DNA of 64,000 bases from JAAXGI01 sp963579625. Lineage in GTDB: Bacteria; Gemmatimonadota; Gemmatimonadetes; Longimicrobiales; Gaopeijiaceae. The stretch lies in NCBI GenBank assembly GCA_963579625.1, contig CAUZHN010000002.1, positions 26,593-90,592 on the forward strand, in the 5' to 3' direction. A model generated the notes under the pieces. That model was not told the DNA's origin. It saw only the letters and a program-made list of their open reading frames with translations, and ran no database searches. The translations under genes were made by a program, and so were the position numbers. Positions 45,534-53,736 of the stretch are shown here, piece after piece (position 1 is the first letter of the stretch; each line of letters opens with the position of its first letter).

Positions 45534-46337
45534 ATGGCGCTCAATGAGCAATTCGGCGGATTCAGTATTTCGCATGCCCTTTTCCATCGAGAAACGACCG
45601 ACCCTCAAGACCTCTTTCTTCTGGCTCGAAGTCGCCGACTTGTCTTCGAAGAGGTAGGCGAGAGAGTGGCGCGGCTTGCCGCTTTCTTATCGAATCTAGG
45701 GATTGAGTGAAACGACTGGGTCGCGATTGTGCTTCTTTGATATCTGGAATTCGTGGTTTTCTTGTTTGCTGTCTCGTGGTTGGGTGACGTTGTAGTCCCC
45801 CTGGATTCGTGTCTGACCGAGCCTGAATTCCAGTACTCCCTAAGGCGTTCGAGCGTGGCGTGCGCGATTACCGCAAAGACGTTCAGGAGTGTAGACTACC
45901 TCCAGCCCACCGAGACCTCTGCGGGCCTTGCTGAGAACAGTTGCTTCCGCATGGGCCATCTCAGGGTCGTGGATGAAGAAGGGAATATCCATTTGGTCAG
46001 GCGAGGCAAATGGGTTATCATCCAACGTGGTTCGAATGTCTATCCAAGGGAAACTTAGGACCGGCTGCATGCTCGCTCGGTCGTGTAAGAAGTGGCTGTG
46101 GTGGGGGTCGGAGGTGAACTCCTAGGGGAGGCCATCTGCACCTTGAGTATGCCCTTGGAGGGAGCAACTGTAACAGAGGACGAAGTCTGGGAGTTGTGGT
46201 GGCGAAGGTTCGCCGACTACAAGGTCCTGAATGTGGTAACGTTTCTCGACGAGTTCCCTATGACAGGACCCGGGAAGGTACGACCGGTGGAGTTGGCTCG
46301 TCTCCTCGAAGAGGCCAGCCGGAGCCCATCGATTTGA
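45534..46337 (+). pseudogene. Acyl-CoA synthetase (AMP-forming) relic with four in-frame stops
   Basis: One frame reads as a damaged ANL-family ligase. The N-terminal part (RRLVFEEVGERVARLAAFLS, then DWVAIVLL and YLEFVVFLFAVSWLG) is followed by the C-terminal domain (FRMGHLRVVDEEGNIHLV, GSNVYPRE, DEFPMTGPGKVRPVELARL). The adenylation core, with its TSGTTGxPKG loop, is gone: only about 268 codons remain where 500 or more are expected. Internal stops are TGA 45708, TGA 45738, TAG 46056 and TAA 46086, all in the same frame. PMTGPGK retains the catalytic Lys region. It cannot make a full enzyme. Confidence 0.88.
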
Positions 46338-46465
46338 AGCTCCGAGAAACTCCCCCGACCCGTCCCTCAGTCGCCTCATCCGTTACAACGGGTGAGGCGG
46401 GGGGGGCTGGTGGGGAGGTTTCGCGGCACAATCGTTCCTATGCTGCGAGAGTTTAAGCCAATCAC

Positions 46466-48142
46466 ATGAGTATTCCATTTTCAAGGGCTCCCCACATCGA
46501 GGGAGCCAACGTTCCTCCACATCCTTCAGATGCGCCTAACGCCGCTCTTCTCATCGACTTCGATAATGTCACGATGGGGATGCGAAGTGACCTCTCCAAG
46601 GAGCTGAAGGCCCTCCTCGGTTCCGACGTGATCAAGGGCAAGGTTACGGTTCAGAGAGCCTACGCAGACTGGCGCCGGTATCCCCAGTACATCGTGCCGC
46701 TCTCAGAGGCGTCAGTGGACCTGATCTTCGCGCCGGCCTACGGAAGTAACAAGAAAAATGCGACCGACATTCGTATGGCCATCGATGGTATCGAACTCGT
46801 ATTCACGAGGCCTGAAATTGGGACCTATATCCTCCTTACCGGCGACTCCGATTTCTCGTCGCTCGTCTTGAAGCTGAAGGAGTACGGAAAGTACGTTATC
46901 GGAGTGGGAATTCAGGAGTCCTCGTCGAACATCCTCGTGCAGAACTGTGACGAGTACTATTCCTATACCTCCCTCTCCGGGTTAACAAAATCTGATGAGG
47001 GGACGGCTCTCGCCTCCGATCCGTGGGGCTTGGTTTCACGGGCTGTGGAGCAGATGGGTCGGCGTGGAGAGGTCATGCGGTCCGATCGGCTGAAGCAGGT
47101 GATGCTGGATATTGATTCGATGTTTGATGAGAAAAGTCTCGGCTTTAGCAAATTCTCCCGGTTTGTCTCGGAGGCATCCCGAAAGGGTCTCATCGAGATC
47201 AGAAGGATGGAGAACGGGCAGTACGAAATTGTTCAAAAGAAAGGCGAGAAGAAGTCGGATGACCGAAAAGCTCCGGCTCGGGGAGGCGAGAAGAAGAAGC
47301 CAGAGCCAAGCGTGGGGAGACGGGATCGCACGCGACCGGAAACGACGGTTGGCCCGGATTTGGGCTTGTCGTCTCCTGTCTCTCGTCCGTCATCGCAGGA
47401 TAGAGGTGTGTTAGAGCCCGCTTATGCGCTTCTCAAGGCAGCCGTCTTGGAACTTCTTGCAGATATGGACGATGATTCGGTACACGACGCCGATGTGAAG
47501 CGTCGAATGCTAGTGCTGCAGCAGGGTTTCAGTGAGGCAGATCTTGGGTTCCCGAAGTTTTCTCGCTTCCTTCTGCAGGCACAGGATCACGGAGTCGTCG
47601 ACCTGCAGAAGTCGAAAGGCGGGAACTACCGGATCGTCCTCGGGACCGAAAAGTCGGTACTTAGCGAAAGGTCAGGATCGGACCCGCTCCGTCCGTCACC
47701 CGAGGATGCAGATCCGGCGCCCTTGCTCGAGAGGGGGGTGGCCAAACGGACTGAGGTAGTCGCTCTAGCCCCCGAGCGGTTGCGTCTACCCACGGATCGA
47801 GACAGCATGGTCAAATACCTAAGTAACTCCTACGCGGGTGTGGGGGAAAGGACCGCTGAAACGCTGGTCGGAGCGTTAGGGGATCAACTATTTCAGGTTC
47901 TGCACAGCAATCCCTCCAGGGTGGGAGAACTCCTGCCTCCGGCGAGGGCAGCGAGGGTGCTCGCGGGATGGAAGGCAGATTTTCAGCGCCGCAGTGAACG
48001 ACATGTGCCTGAAGGGGAGGGAATCGAGTCCGGATCGGTGCCGGTGGTAGTGGCTGAGCCATCTCCGACCGAGGTCACACAGGTGGAGTCACGTACAGGG
48101 CGCGGGCGCCGGACCCGCGGCAGAGTTGCCCCGGAAAGCTGA
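46466..48142 (+). CDS. NYN-domain putative ribonuclease with two LOTUS/OST-HTH domains
   Basis: A 558-residue protein. The NYN (LabA-like, PIN-fold) domain spans about 20-165 and keeps the acidic sites in LLIDFDNVTMG, NATDIRMAID and LLTGDSDFSSLV. Two LOTUS-type winged helices follow at about 190-260 and 315-390, each with an LGFxKFSRFxxxA core and a YxIV-type end strand. Basic, Pro-rich linkers separate them. The C-terminal part (about 450-515) looks helical and HhH-like (YAGVGERTAETLVGALG). Likely RNA binding and cleavage; the target is unknown. It stands alone between a pseudogene and a DNA-repair gene. Confidence 0.85.
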   Translation: MSIPFSRAPHIEGANVPPHPSDAPNAALLIDFDNVTMGMRSDLSKELKALLGSDVIKGKVTVQRAYADWRRYPQYIVPLSEASVDLIFAPAYGSNKKNATDIRMAIDGIELVFTRPEIGTYILLTGDSDFSSLVLKLKEYGKYVIGVGIQESSSNILVQNCDEYYSYTSLSGLTKSDEGTALASDPWGLVSRAVEQMGRRGEVMRSDRLKQVMLDIDSMFDEKSLGFSKFSRFVSEASRKGLIEIRRMENGQYEIVQKKGEKKSDDRKAPARGGEKKKPEPSVGRRDRTRPETTVGPDLGLSSPVSRPSSQDRGVLEPAYALLKAAVLELLADMDDDSVHDADVKRRMLVLQQGFSEADLGFPKFSRFLLQAQDHGVVDLQKSKGGNYRIVLGTEKSVLSERSGSDPLRPSPEDADPAPLLERGVAKRTEVVALAPERLRLPTDRDSMVKYLSNSYAGVGERTAETLVGALGDQLFQVLHSNPSRVGELLPPARAARVLAGWKADFQRRSERHVPEGEGIESGSVPVVVAEPSPTEVTQVESRTGRGRRTRGRVAPES

Positions 48143-48158
48143 CGCTCGCTAGGCGACC

Positions 48159-48848
48159 ATGTCGCTTCTTGGCGGGCGGATGCTGACTCTAAATGCCATG
48201 TCCATCGAGGCATGGCCTTCATTGATTCCTCGTGGTCTGGTTCTGTCACCCACACAGCTTCAGAGAGGAGGGGAAGAGGCCGCTCGCGACCTTCTCGGGT
48301 GTTACCTCCTGTCAACGATCGGAGGTGCGGTTGTTGGGGGAAAGATCGTGGAAACCGAGGCGTACCTTGGTTCCCGGGATCCCGCATCCCACGCAGCAGA
48401 GCGTATAGGCCGGACGACGAGGAACGCCCCGATGTTCGGGCCGGCGGGAACGGCATATGTGTACTTCATCTATGGTATGCATTGGTGCCTTAATGTCGTG
48501 ACCGGGAAGGAAGGAGACCCTCAGGCGGTGCTGGTGCGCGCGATCGAACCGGAGTTCGGTTGCGAGGTGATTCGTCGCCGCCGGAGGCGTGACCGGGACC
48601 TTACCAATGGACCTGCTCGCCTCTGTCAGGCACTGGGGATCAATAGATCTCTTAATGGGCACCGATTCGGGCAGGATCCCCTCTTTCTCATCGGTGGGGA
48701 CCCAACCGGTACCGAGCAGATCGGTATCTCAGGCAGGATCGGCGTTCGACGGGCGCATGACTGGCCCTTGCGGTTTTTCTTGAGGGGGCATGCGGACGTG
48801 TCTGATGGTAAGGCCGCAGAACCGGCCTTACAAGCGATACTGCCGTGA
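48159..48848 (+). CDS. AAG/MPG-family 3-methyladenine DNA glycosylase
   Basis: A 229-residue base-excision repair glycosylase. The motif block ETEAYLGSRDPASHA, then GRTTRNAPMFGPAGTAYVYF and YGMHWCLNVV, contains the catalytic Glu and DNA-intercalating Tyr. NGPARLCQALGI lies towards the C terminus. It removes alkylated purines such as 3-methyladenine and hypoxanthine. The exact start is uncertain: several in-frame Met codons lie in the first 15 residues. It overlaps the antiporter gene by four bases. Confidence 0.92.
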   Translation: MSLLGGRMLTLNAMSIEAWPSLIPRGLVLSPTQLQRGGEEAARDLLGCYLLSTIGGAVVGGKIVETEAYLGSRDPASHAAERIGRTTRNAPMFGPAGTAYVYFIYGMHWCLNVVTGKEGDPQAVLVRAIEPEFGCEVIRRRRRRDRDLTNGPARLCQALGINRSLNGHRFGQDPLFLIGGDPTGTEQIGISGRIGVRRAHDWPLRFFLRGHADVSDGKAAEPALQAILP

Positions 48849-50257
48849 CCGACCCTACCTGGGTTTCGGTGCTTCCCCCCATAGTCGCCATCGTGCTGGC
48901 AATCTGGACCCGCCAGGTCTACCTATCTCTCGCCGCCGGAATCTGGATGGGGTGGACGATCCTCCTCGGATGGAATCCGATCGGGGGCCTCGGGAGATCG
49001 ATCGAGGCATCGGTAGGGGTTCTGGCCGACGCTGACAGCGCGAGCGTCATCCTTTTCACGCTTGCGATTGGGTCACTCATAGCAACGGTCGAGAATTCCG
49101 GTGGCGTTCGCGGATTCGTCCAATACCTGGAGTCGCGACGGTGGGTCGATAGTGCTCGGAAGGCACAGGCTCTGGCTTGGGTGATTGGAGTCATCATCTT
49201 CATTGAGGGGAGTATCACCGTCCTCGTGGCCGGTGCAGTAGCGCGCCCGCTTTTCGATCGCTATCGCGTCTCTCGCGAGAAACTAGCCTATCTCATCGAT
49301 TCGACGTCCGCAGCGGTCTGCATGATGATCCCGTTGAATGCCTGGGGTGCCTATAATCTGGGCATTCTCAGTAGTCTGGGTGTCCAAGATCCACTGGGGG
49401 TGTTCGTCAGGGCGATTCCGCTCAACTTCTATGCGCTAACGACTGTAGTCCTCGCAGCCGTGACGGTCGGGTGGGGACTTGACCTTGGCCCGATGAAGCA
49501 GGCGGAGGCGCGGACCAGGGAGGGCCGTCGGCACTGGCCCTCATCCCGTCCTATGATTGATGAAGAGATTCTCTCTGCGGAACCGAACGACCAGATTCCG
49601 CCCCGGGCCGTGAACATGATTCTTCCCATCGTGGTGATGGTTGGGATGGTGCCGGTCGGGCTGTGGATCACCGGAAAAGGGAATTTTTTTGAAGGCGTCG
49701 GATCAACCTCTGTGCTTTGGGCAGTGCTGTTTGCTCTTGGCGTAGCGTGGATCCTCCTCCTGTCGCAGGGGGGCGCTTCCCTCGATGGGCTGACCAAAAC
49801 AGCGCTAAAGGGAGCCGGCGGACTCGTGCCCCTTGCCCTGATCATCCTCTTGGCGCTCACGCTCGGAAACATCGCTAACGAGTTGGGGACAGGGGTTTAC
49901 GTAGCGCAGAAAACCGCAGGCGTCCTCCCGCCACCAGTGTTCCTGCCTGTCATCTTTCTGGTCTCGGCCGGAATCGCGTTCGCGACTGGAACGAGTTGGG
50001 GAACGTTTGCGATCATGCTCCCTATAGTGGTCCCGTCGGCAATGACGATGGAGCTTGCACTCTCTCCCTTCGTTGCCGCCGCTCTTTCCGGAGGGATATT
50101 CGGCGATCACGCCTCACCTATCTCGGACACGACGCTCATCTCTTCGATGGCAGCGGCGACCGATCACATTGACCATGTGAGGACTCAGCTTCCCTATGCG
50201 GTGATCGCAGCATCCCTGGCATGCCTTGGGTTTGGGATTCTGGGGCTCACCTTATGA
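48845..50257 (+). CDS. NhaC-family Na+/H+ antiporter
   Basis: A 470-residue membrane protein with about 11-12 hydrophobic segments. The N-terminal VLPPIVAIVLAIWTRQVYLSL, the ASVILFTLAIGSLIATVENSGG stretch (part: FTLAIGSLIATVENSGG) and the C-terminal GTSWGTFAIMLPIVVP and SGGIFGDHASPISDTT are NhaC/YheL-family hallmarks. It probably exchanges Na+ for H+, but substrates vary in this family (some exchange malate and lactate, or amino acids). The start is GTG overlapping the preceding stop (GTGA). Confidence 0.88.
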   Translation: MTDPTWVSVLPPIVAIVLAIWTRQVYLSLAAGIWMGWTILLGWNPIGGLGRSIEASVGVLADADSASVILFTLAIGSLIATVENSGGVRGFVQYLESRRWVDSARKAQALAWVIGVIIFIEGSITVLVAGAVARPLFDRYRVSREKLAYLIDSTSAAVCMMIPLNAWGAYNLGILSSLGVQDPLGVFVRAIPLNFYALTTVVLAAVTVGWGLDLGPMKQAEARTREGRRHWPSSRPMIDEEILSAEPNDQIPPRAVNMILPIVVMVGMVPVGLWITGKGNFFEGVGSTSVLWAVLFALGVAWILLLSQGGASLDGLTKTALKGAGGLVPLALIILLALTLGNIANELGTGVYVAQKTAGVLPPPVFLPVIFLVSAGIAFATGTSWGTFAIMLPIVVPSAMTMELALSPFVAAALSGGIFGDHASPISDTTLISSMAAATDHIDHVRTQLPYAVIAASLACLGFGILGLTL

Positions 50258-50279
50258 ACCCGAGAAACTTTCCCGGGCG

Positions 50280-50545
50280 AGGATCTTCGTCTGTGTAAAG
50301 CGAGTTCCTGATACAGAGACTCTCGTTCGGCTCGAGCCGGCCGGATAGTCCCTCGATCCCGCCAGTGTCAAGTACGTCATGACCCCGAATGACGAGTTCG
50401 CGGTAGAAACTGCCTTAGGCACGTGGGACGAGGTAGCAGGTGAGATGGTCGTAGTGACCCTGGGAGATGAAGCCTTCAAGGAAACGCTATGAAGTGCGCT
50501 GGCCATGGGAGCAGACTATGGGATCCTGGACGACGCGTTCGAGAG
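50280..50545 (+). pseudogene. etfB relic, electron transfer flavoprotein beta subunit fragment
   Basis: One frame reads RIFVCVKRVPDTETLVRLEPAG, stop, SLDPASVKYVMTPNDEFAVE, then MVVVTLGDEAFKETL, stop, SALAMGADYGILDD (each given in short pieces here). These are the N-terminal motifs of EtfB: VCVKRVPDTET, NDEFAVE and ALAMGAD. In-frame stops are TAG at 50346 and TGA at 50490. After about 50545 the similarity is lost, and at least 150 residues are missing. No etfA follows. The relic lies between the antiporter gene and the M23 peptidase gene, which read towards each other. EtfB passes electrons from acyl-CoA dehydrogenases. Confidence 0.85.
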
Positions 50546-50600
50546 TCTGCCCAGACTCACTGCGGAAATCCGTGAGTTAAGAAGCTCTGGCGATTCGGGG

Positions 50601-51074
50601 TTAGGGGCGGCCCCCTAGGTACACAACGGGATCGACCTGCCTCCCTCCCTTCCATACCTCGAAGTGGAGGTGGGGTCCCGACACAGTTCCCGTGCTCCCA
50701 CTTACTCCCACCAACTCGCCGTTCTCTACCGATCTCCCCACCGGGAGGTCAATATCGGAAAGGTGCGCATAGACAGAGATGACCCTTCCAGGGTGATCGA
50801 TCCAAACCACGTTCCCATAACCATTCATCCATCCGGCAAAGCGGACGCGCCCTGCCGCCATCGTCCGAACCGGCGTGCCTTCCACCGCTCGGATATCGAC
50901 ACCTCGATGGACATCGGGGTGTCGACCATCCCATCTCATCCCGAAAGGGGAAGTCATCATGTCACGGACCGGCCACCTGGGGACAGCACAGCCCGCCAGG
51001 GTTGGCATGATCAGTAAGGTGAGGAAGACGGTACGAGGCGCTGGCCACCACCCTCTCACGGCGTATCCCCCCAT
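50601..51074 (-). CDS. M23-family metallopeptidase, lipoprotein
   Basis: A 157-residue LytM-type protein. The N terminus has a hydrophobic signal and lipobox LAGC (about residue 29). The peptidase core has HRGVDIRA (metal ligands His and Asp) and GPHLHFEVW (catalytic and metal His), so all zinc ligands are present. It should act on peptidoglycan crosslinks in the periplasm, or activate amidases. Compact size, with no coiled coil. Its start overlaps the moeA end by 19 bases. Confidence 0.9.
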   Translation of the reverse strand: MGGYAVRGWWPAPRTVFLTLLIMPTLAGCAVPRWPVRDMMTSPFGMRWDGRHPDVHRGVDIRAVEGTPVRTMAAGRVRFAGWMNGYGNVVWIDHPGRVISVYAHLSDIDLPVGRSVENGELVGVSGSTGTVSGPHLHFEVWKGGRQVDPVVYLGGRP

Positions 51075-52378
51075 CCAGCATGTGGGATGAGGGAAACTTG
51101 GATTGGGTCGCCCTCTTCGAGTGCTTCGGTTCCCTCGGGAACAAGGGCCAGACCGTCCGCGGAAGCCATGCTCTGAATCACGCCAGAACCTTGGGATGCC
51201 GATAATCGGGCACCATACATACCGGATGTTTCGGGGTCGAGCCGGACGCGGAAGAATCGAGTGAGTGTAACCGGACCACCGAATCGCTCCCGAGCGGTTG
51301 CCTGGACCTTAGGCAGGAAATGGCGGGCATGCCCGCCGAGAGCTCGGATTGCAGGCAATCCGAGCGTGAGGAATGTTACCAAGGCCGAGACAGGGTTTCC
51401 GGGGAGGCCTAACACAGGTATCTGTCTTCCGCTGCGGGATTTCGGAAGCCGACCCAGGCTGACAGGGCTGCCAGGCCGCATTAGGACACGCCAGAAGTCC
51501 AGCTGAAAACCCATATCATGAAGTACGCTCTTTACTAGGTCAGCTTCCCCCATCGAAGCGCCCCCAGTTGTTATGATGATGTCGGCCTCGGCCTCGGCCT
51601 CGATGAGAGCCTCTTTAAGAGCTCTGCGATCGTCCCCGACTCTCTTTGGAGAGAGGGGTGCTCCCCCGCAGTGACTGATGAGAGGGGGAAGGGACGGGGA
51701 GAGAATGTCAGCGCGAAAGATTCCGTTAGCGAGCGCAGAGGGGTCGCCGGGCGGGACGAGTTCATCCCCCGTGACGAGAAGGGCTACCACAGGTGCTCGA
51801 TGCACGGAGACGGTGGGCTCTCCGGTTGCTGCAAGAAGCGAGAGGAGTCCCGGAGTGACGGTTTCCCCCGAGGTTGCGAGATGGTCTCCTTCCTTCAGTT
51901 CCTCTCCAAGTGGGCGCACATAACGCCCCCGTGGATGTCTGGGACTGCCTGATGAGCCAAGCGAGACTCGCACGGTTCCGGGTAAAATCTTCTCACGGTC
52001 GGTCTCTTCCACGGGGACGATGGTATCTGCCTCTGCCGGAAGAAGTGCGCCCGTCATGATGCGGACTGCGCTGCCGACTGGAAGCTGATTGGGCCAGGGG
52101 GCTCCAGCCCAACTTGCCCCCACAACTGGGAGAGGCTCAGAAAGCGCACCGTCTCCTGATGGAGAGATGTCTGTCGCACGGAGAGCGTAACCATCCATGT
52201 GCGAGGTGGGCCCAGGCGGAAGGGTTATTTGGGCTATCACCTCTTCACCGATAGCTAAGCCCAACGCTTCCTCGATCGGTTGCTGACTTACCGGAAGAGC
52301 GTCTCCGATCGATTCTGCACGCCTGAGTGCTTCATGAAACGAAAGCCAGTCCGGTTCCCGCGTCTCGAATGCAGCCAT
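51056..52378 (-). CDS. moeA: MoeA, molybdopterin molybdenumtransferase
   Basis: A 440-residue enzyme that inserts molybdate into adenylylated molybdopterin. The N-terminal region has PPGPTSHMDGYALRATDI, followed by PVGSAVRIMTGALLPAEADTIVPVEE (part: VRIMTGALLP). The MoCF core has ITTGGASMGEADLVKSVL and VLGLPGNPVSALVTF. The C-terminal beta-barrel domain IV spans about 365-440. A (GAG-GCC)n run encodes EAEAEAD around residue 265. Its substrate would come from the MogA/MoaB gene at 5612. Confidence 0.93.
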   Translation of the reverse strand: MAAFETREPDWLSFHEALRRAESIGDALPVSQQPIEEALGLAIGEEVIAQITLPPGPTSHMDGYALRATDISPSGDGALSEPLPVVGASWAGAPWPNQLPVGSAVRIMTGALLPAEADTIVPVEETDREKILPGTVRVSLGSSGSPRHPRGRYVRPLGEELKEGDHLATSGETVTPGLLSLLAATGEPTVSVHRAPVVALLVTGDELVPPGDPSALANGIFRADILSPSLPPLISHCGGAPLSPKRVGDDRRALKEALIEAEAEADIIITTGGASMGEADLVKSVLHDMGFQLDFWRVLMRPGSPVSLGRLPKSRSGRQIPVLGLPGNPVSALVTFLTLGLPAIRALGGHARHFLPKVQATARERFGGPVTLTRFFRVRLDPETSGMYGARLSASQGSGVIQSMASADGLALVPEGTEALEEGDPIQVSLIPHAGWGDTP

Positions 52379-52389
52379 AGCCTATGCCG

Positions 52390-53094
52390 TCAGAAGCGGT
52401 AGGAAGCCCCGAAAACCAAGCTTCCCACTCCGAGCCACTCCTGATCCACAAACACCTCCAAATCCTCTTTGACCTCAGAAAACCCGAGCGGCGTTTCCAC
52501 CTTCCAGATGCTTAGCGAAGTCTCCACCCGGAGGGTCAAACGCTGAAACGGAATCCATCGTGTCCCGCCCCCCATGATTCCAAGGAAGGAGGGTCCAAAA
52601 CCGACCCGTTCGGCAGCAGGGATTTCGGCAGTAAACTCCGAGGGGCCAGAGAGGTTGCCTGCGATTCCGCCGCCAGCCATCAGAAACGGCACCACGCCGT
52701 GCCACGTCCGGTCCCCGGTCAAGGAGAAGCGCATCCGGACGTCAAGCCCGCCGATCATTGTGTCCGTGTTCCCAAGGGGTACCAGGCCCTTGCCGGGAAC
52801 AGCGTCATACACCACTCGGTCGGTGGGTATCAGATAGCCAGCGGCTTCCAGCGCAAGGGGTCCTGAAAGCTCGATGGCGTAGCGTCCGCCCAACAGAGAT
52901 CCCCCTCCTGGACCGATCCCCATCGCCCCCCGATTCTCCTGTACTATACCGAACATTACACCGAAATCGTGTGAGCCTTCGATAAAACGGTAGGGCGAAG
53001 AGATAGTCTGAGCGTTCGCTCCTGGGGAGCGAAAGAGCCCCATAAAGGTGACCGCTATGATGAAAGCGAGGTTCCGAAACCGAAAGGTTCGCAT
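52390..53094 (-). CDS. Secreted protein, probable outer-membrane beta-barrel, unknown function
   Basis: A 234-residue protein with a signal peptide (about 1-28, cleavage near GANAQ). The mature part alternates hydrophobic and polar residues in strands separated by Gly-rich turns and ends in GASYRF, whose final Phe is typical of barrel proteins inserted by BAM. It is similar in build to small OmpA/OmpW-like barrels, but no specific family is recognised. It lies 11 bases before moeA on the same strand. Confidence 0.65.
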   Translation of the reverse strand: MRTFRFRNLAFIIAVTFMGLFRSPGANAQTISSPYRFIEGSHDFGVMFGIVQENRGAMGIGPGGGSLLGGRYAIELSGPLALEAAGYLIPTDRVVYDAVPGKGLVPLGNTDTMIGGLDVRMRFSLTGDRTWHGVVPFLMAGGGIAGNLSGPSEFTAEIPAAERVGFGPSFLGIMGGGTRWIPFQRLTLRVETSLSIWKVETPLGFSEVKEDLEVFVDQEWLGVGSLVFGASYRF

Positions 53095-53420
53095 ACGAGT
53101 CCGGCTCAGTTGAACGCTGCGCCCCTGGCTTCCAGGTCCGAACGCAGGTCAGGCCTTCCGCCGGGGCTTACAAACCAAGGTGGTCGGAAGCTACCGAGAG
53201 TCCCCGGAGCACAGCAACCCATGTGAGTCCCGCCTTTGCCCAGGTAGGACTACCCTGTAAGTTTTCTACTCATGTGGGTCGTATAACCTGGCCACTTCCG
53301 GCTCGTTTCGTCGATGTTGATTCAACATTCATCTTTGCCCATAGGAGCGATTACTTTGGTGAGTTCCTGTCTGTTTGCCGGATTGGTGGCGTCGTGTGTC
53401 GCGGCACAGGACGAGGATTG
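53095..53420. other. Divergent intergenic region
   Basis: About 326 bases between the leftward barrel gene and the rightward 99-residue gene. An in-frame extension of the latter to 53223 is possible but reads unlike a conserved protein. A TATAAC at about 53281 lacks a good -35. No RNA gene or repeat was seen. Confidence 0.45.
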
Positions 53421-53720
53421 ATGTTCGAGCCCGCCCCCCCCGACCAGGCACCCCGTCTCATGCGTGAGTTCGAGGACGAGAATGGGAGGACATGGACAGC
53501 GGGTGTGAAGTGTCGACCGGGTATAGACTTCAAGGGCCGCTACTTCTTCGTCGCTAGTCCGAAAGGGGGAGATGCTTCCGATGCAGTCTGGCTGGGAGAC
53601 GTTCGTTGGAATAGCGAGGAGACTGCACTGCGCACACTGGAAACGATGTCGGGCGTAGAGCTTCGCAGACGCTTAAGGGCCGCCGGGGGACGAAAGCGTG
53701 GGGTCCCCGCAGAAGAGTAA
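53421..53720 (+). CDS. Small conserved-looking protein, unknown function
   Basis: A 99-residue cytoplasmic protein. The ATG at 53421 follows an AGGACGAGG ribosome site and was preferred to a 66-residue longer form. The sequence has REFEDENGRTWTAGV near the start, a Gly/Phe-rich strand region, WLGDVRWNSEETAL, and a basic helical C terminus (ELRRRLRAAGGRKRG). The pattern of an aromatic REF...GR.W start recalls short uncharacterised proteins of this kind of genome, but no function is known. It converges with dacB. Confidence 0.6.
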   Translation: MFEPAPPDQAPRLMREFEDENGRTWTAGVKCRPGIDFKGRYFFVASPKGGDASDAVWLGDVRWNSEETALRTLETMSGVELRRRLRAAGGRKRGVPAEE

Positions 53721-53736
53721 CTCTGCCGCCAGAGCT

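Noticed and set aside
51585..51603. Tandem GGCCTC repeat
   Set aside because: Three copies only, encoding Glu-Ala repeats within moeA; no sign of a separate element.
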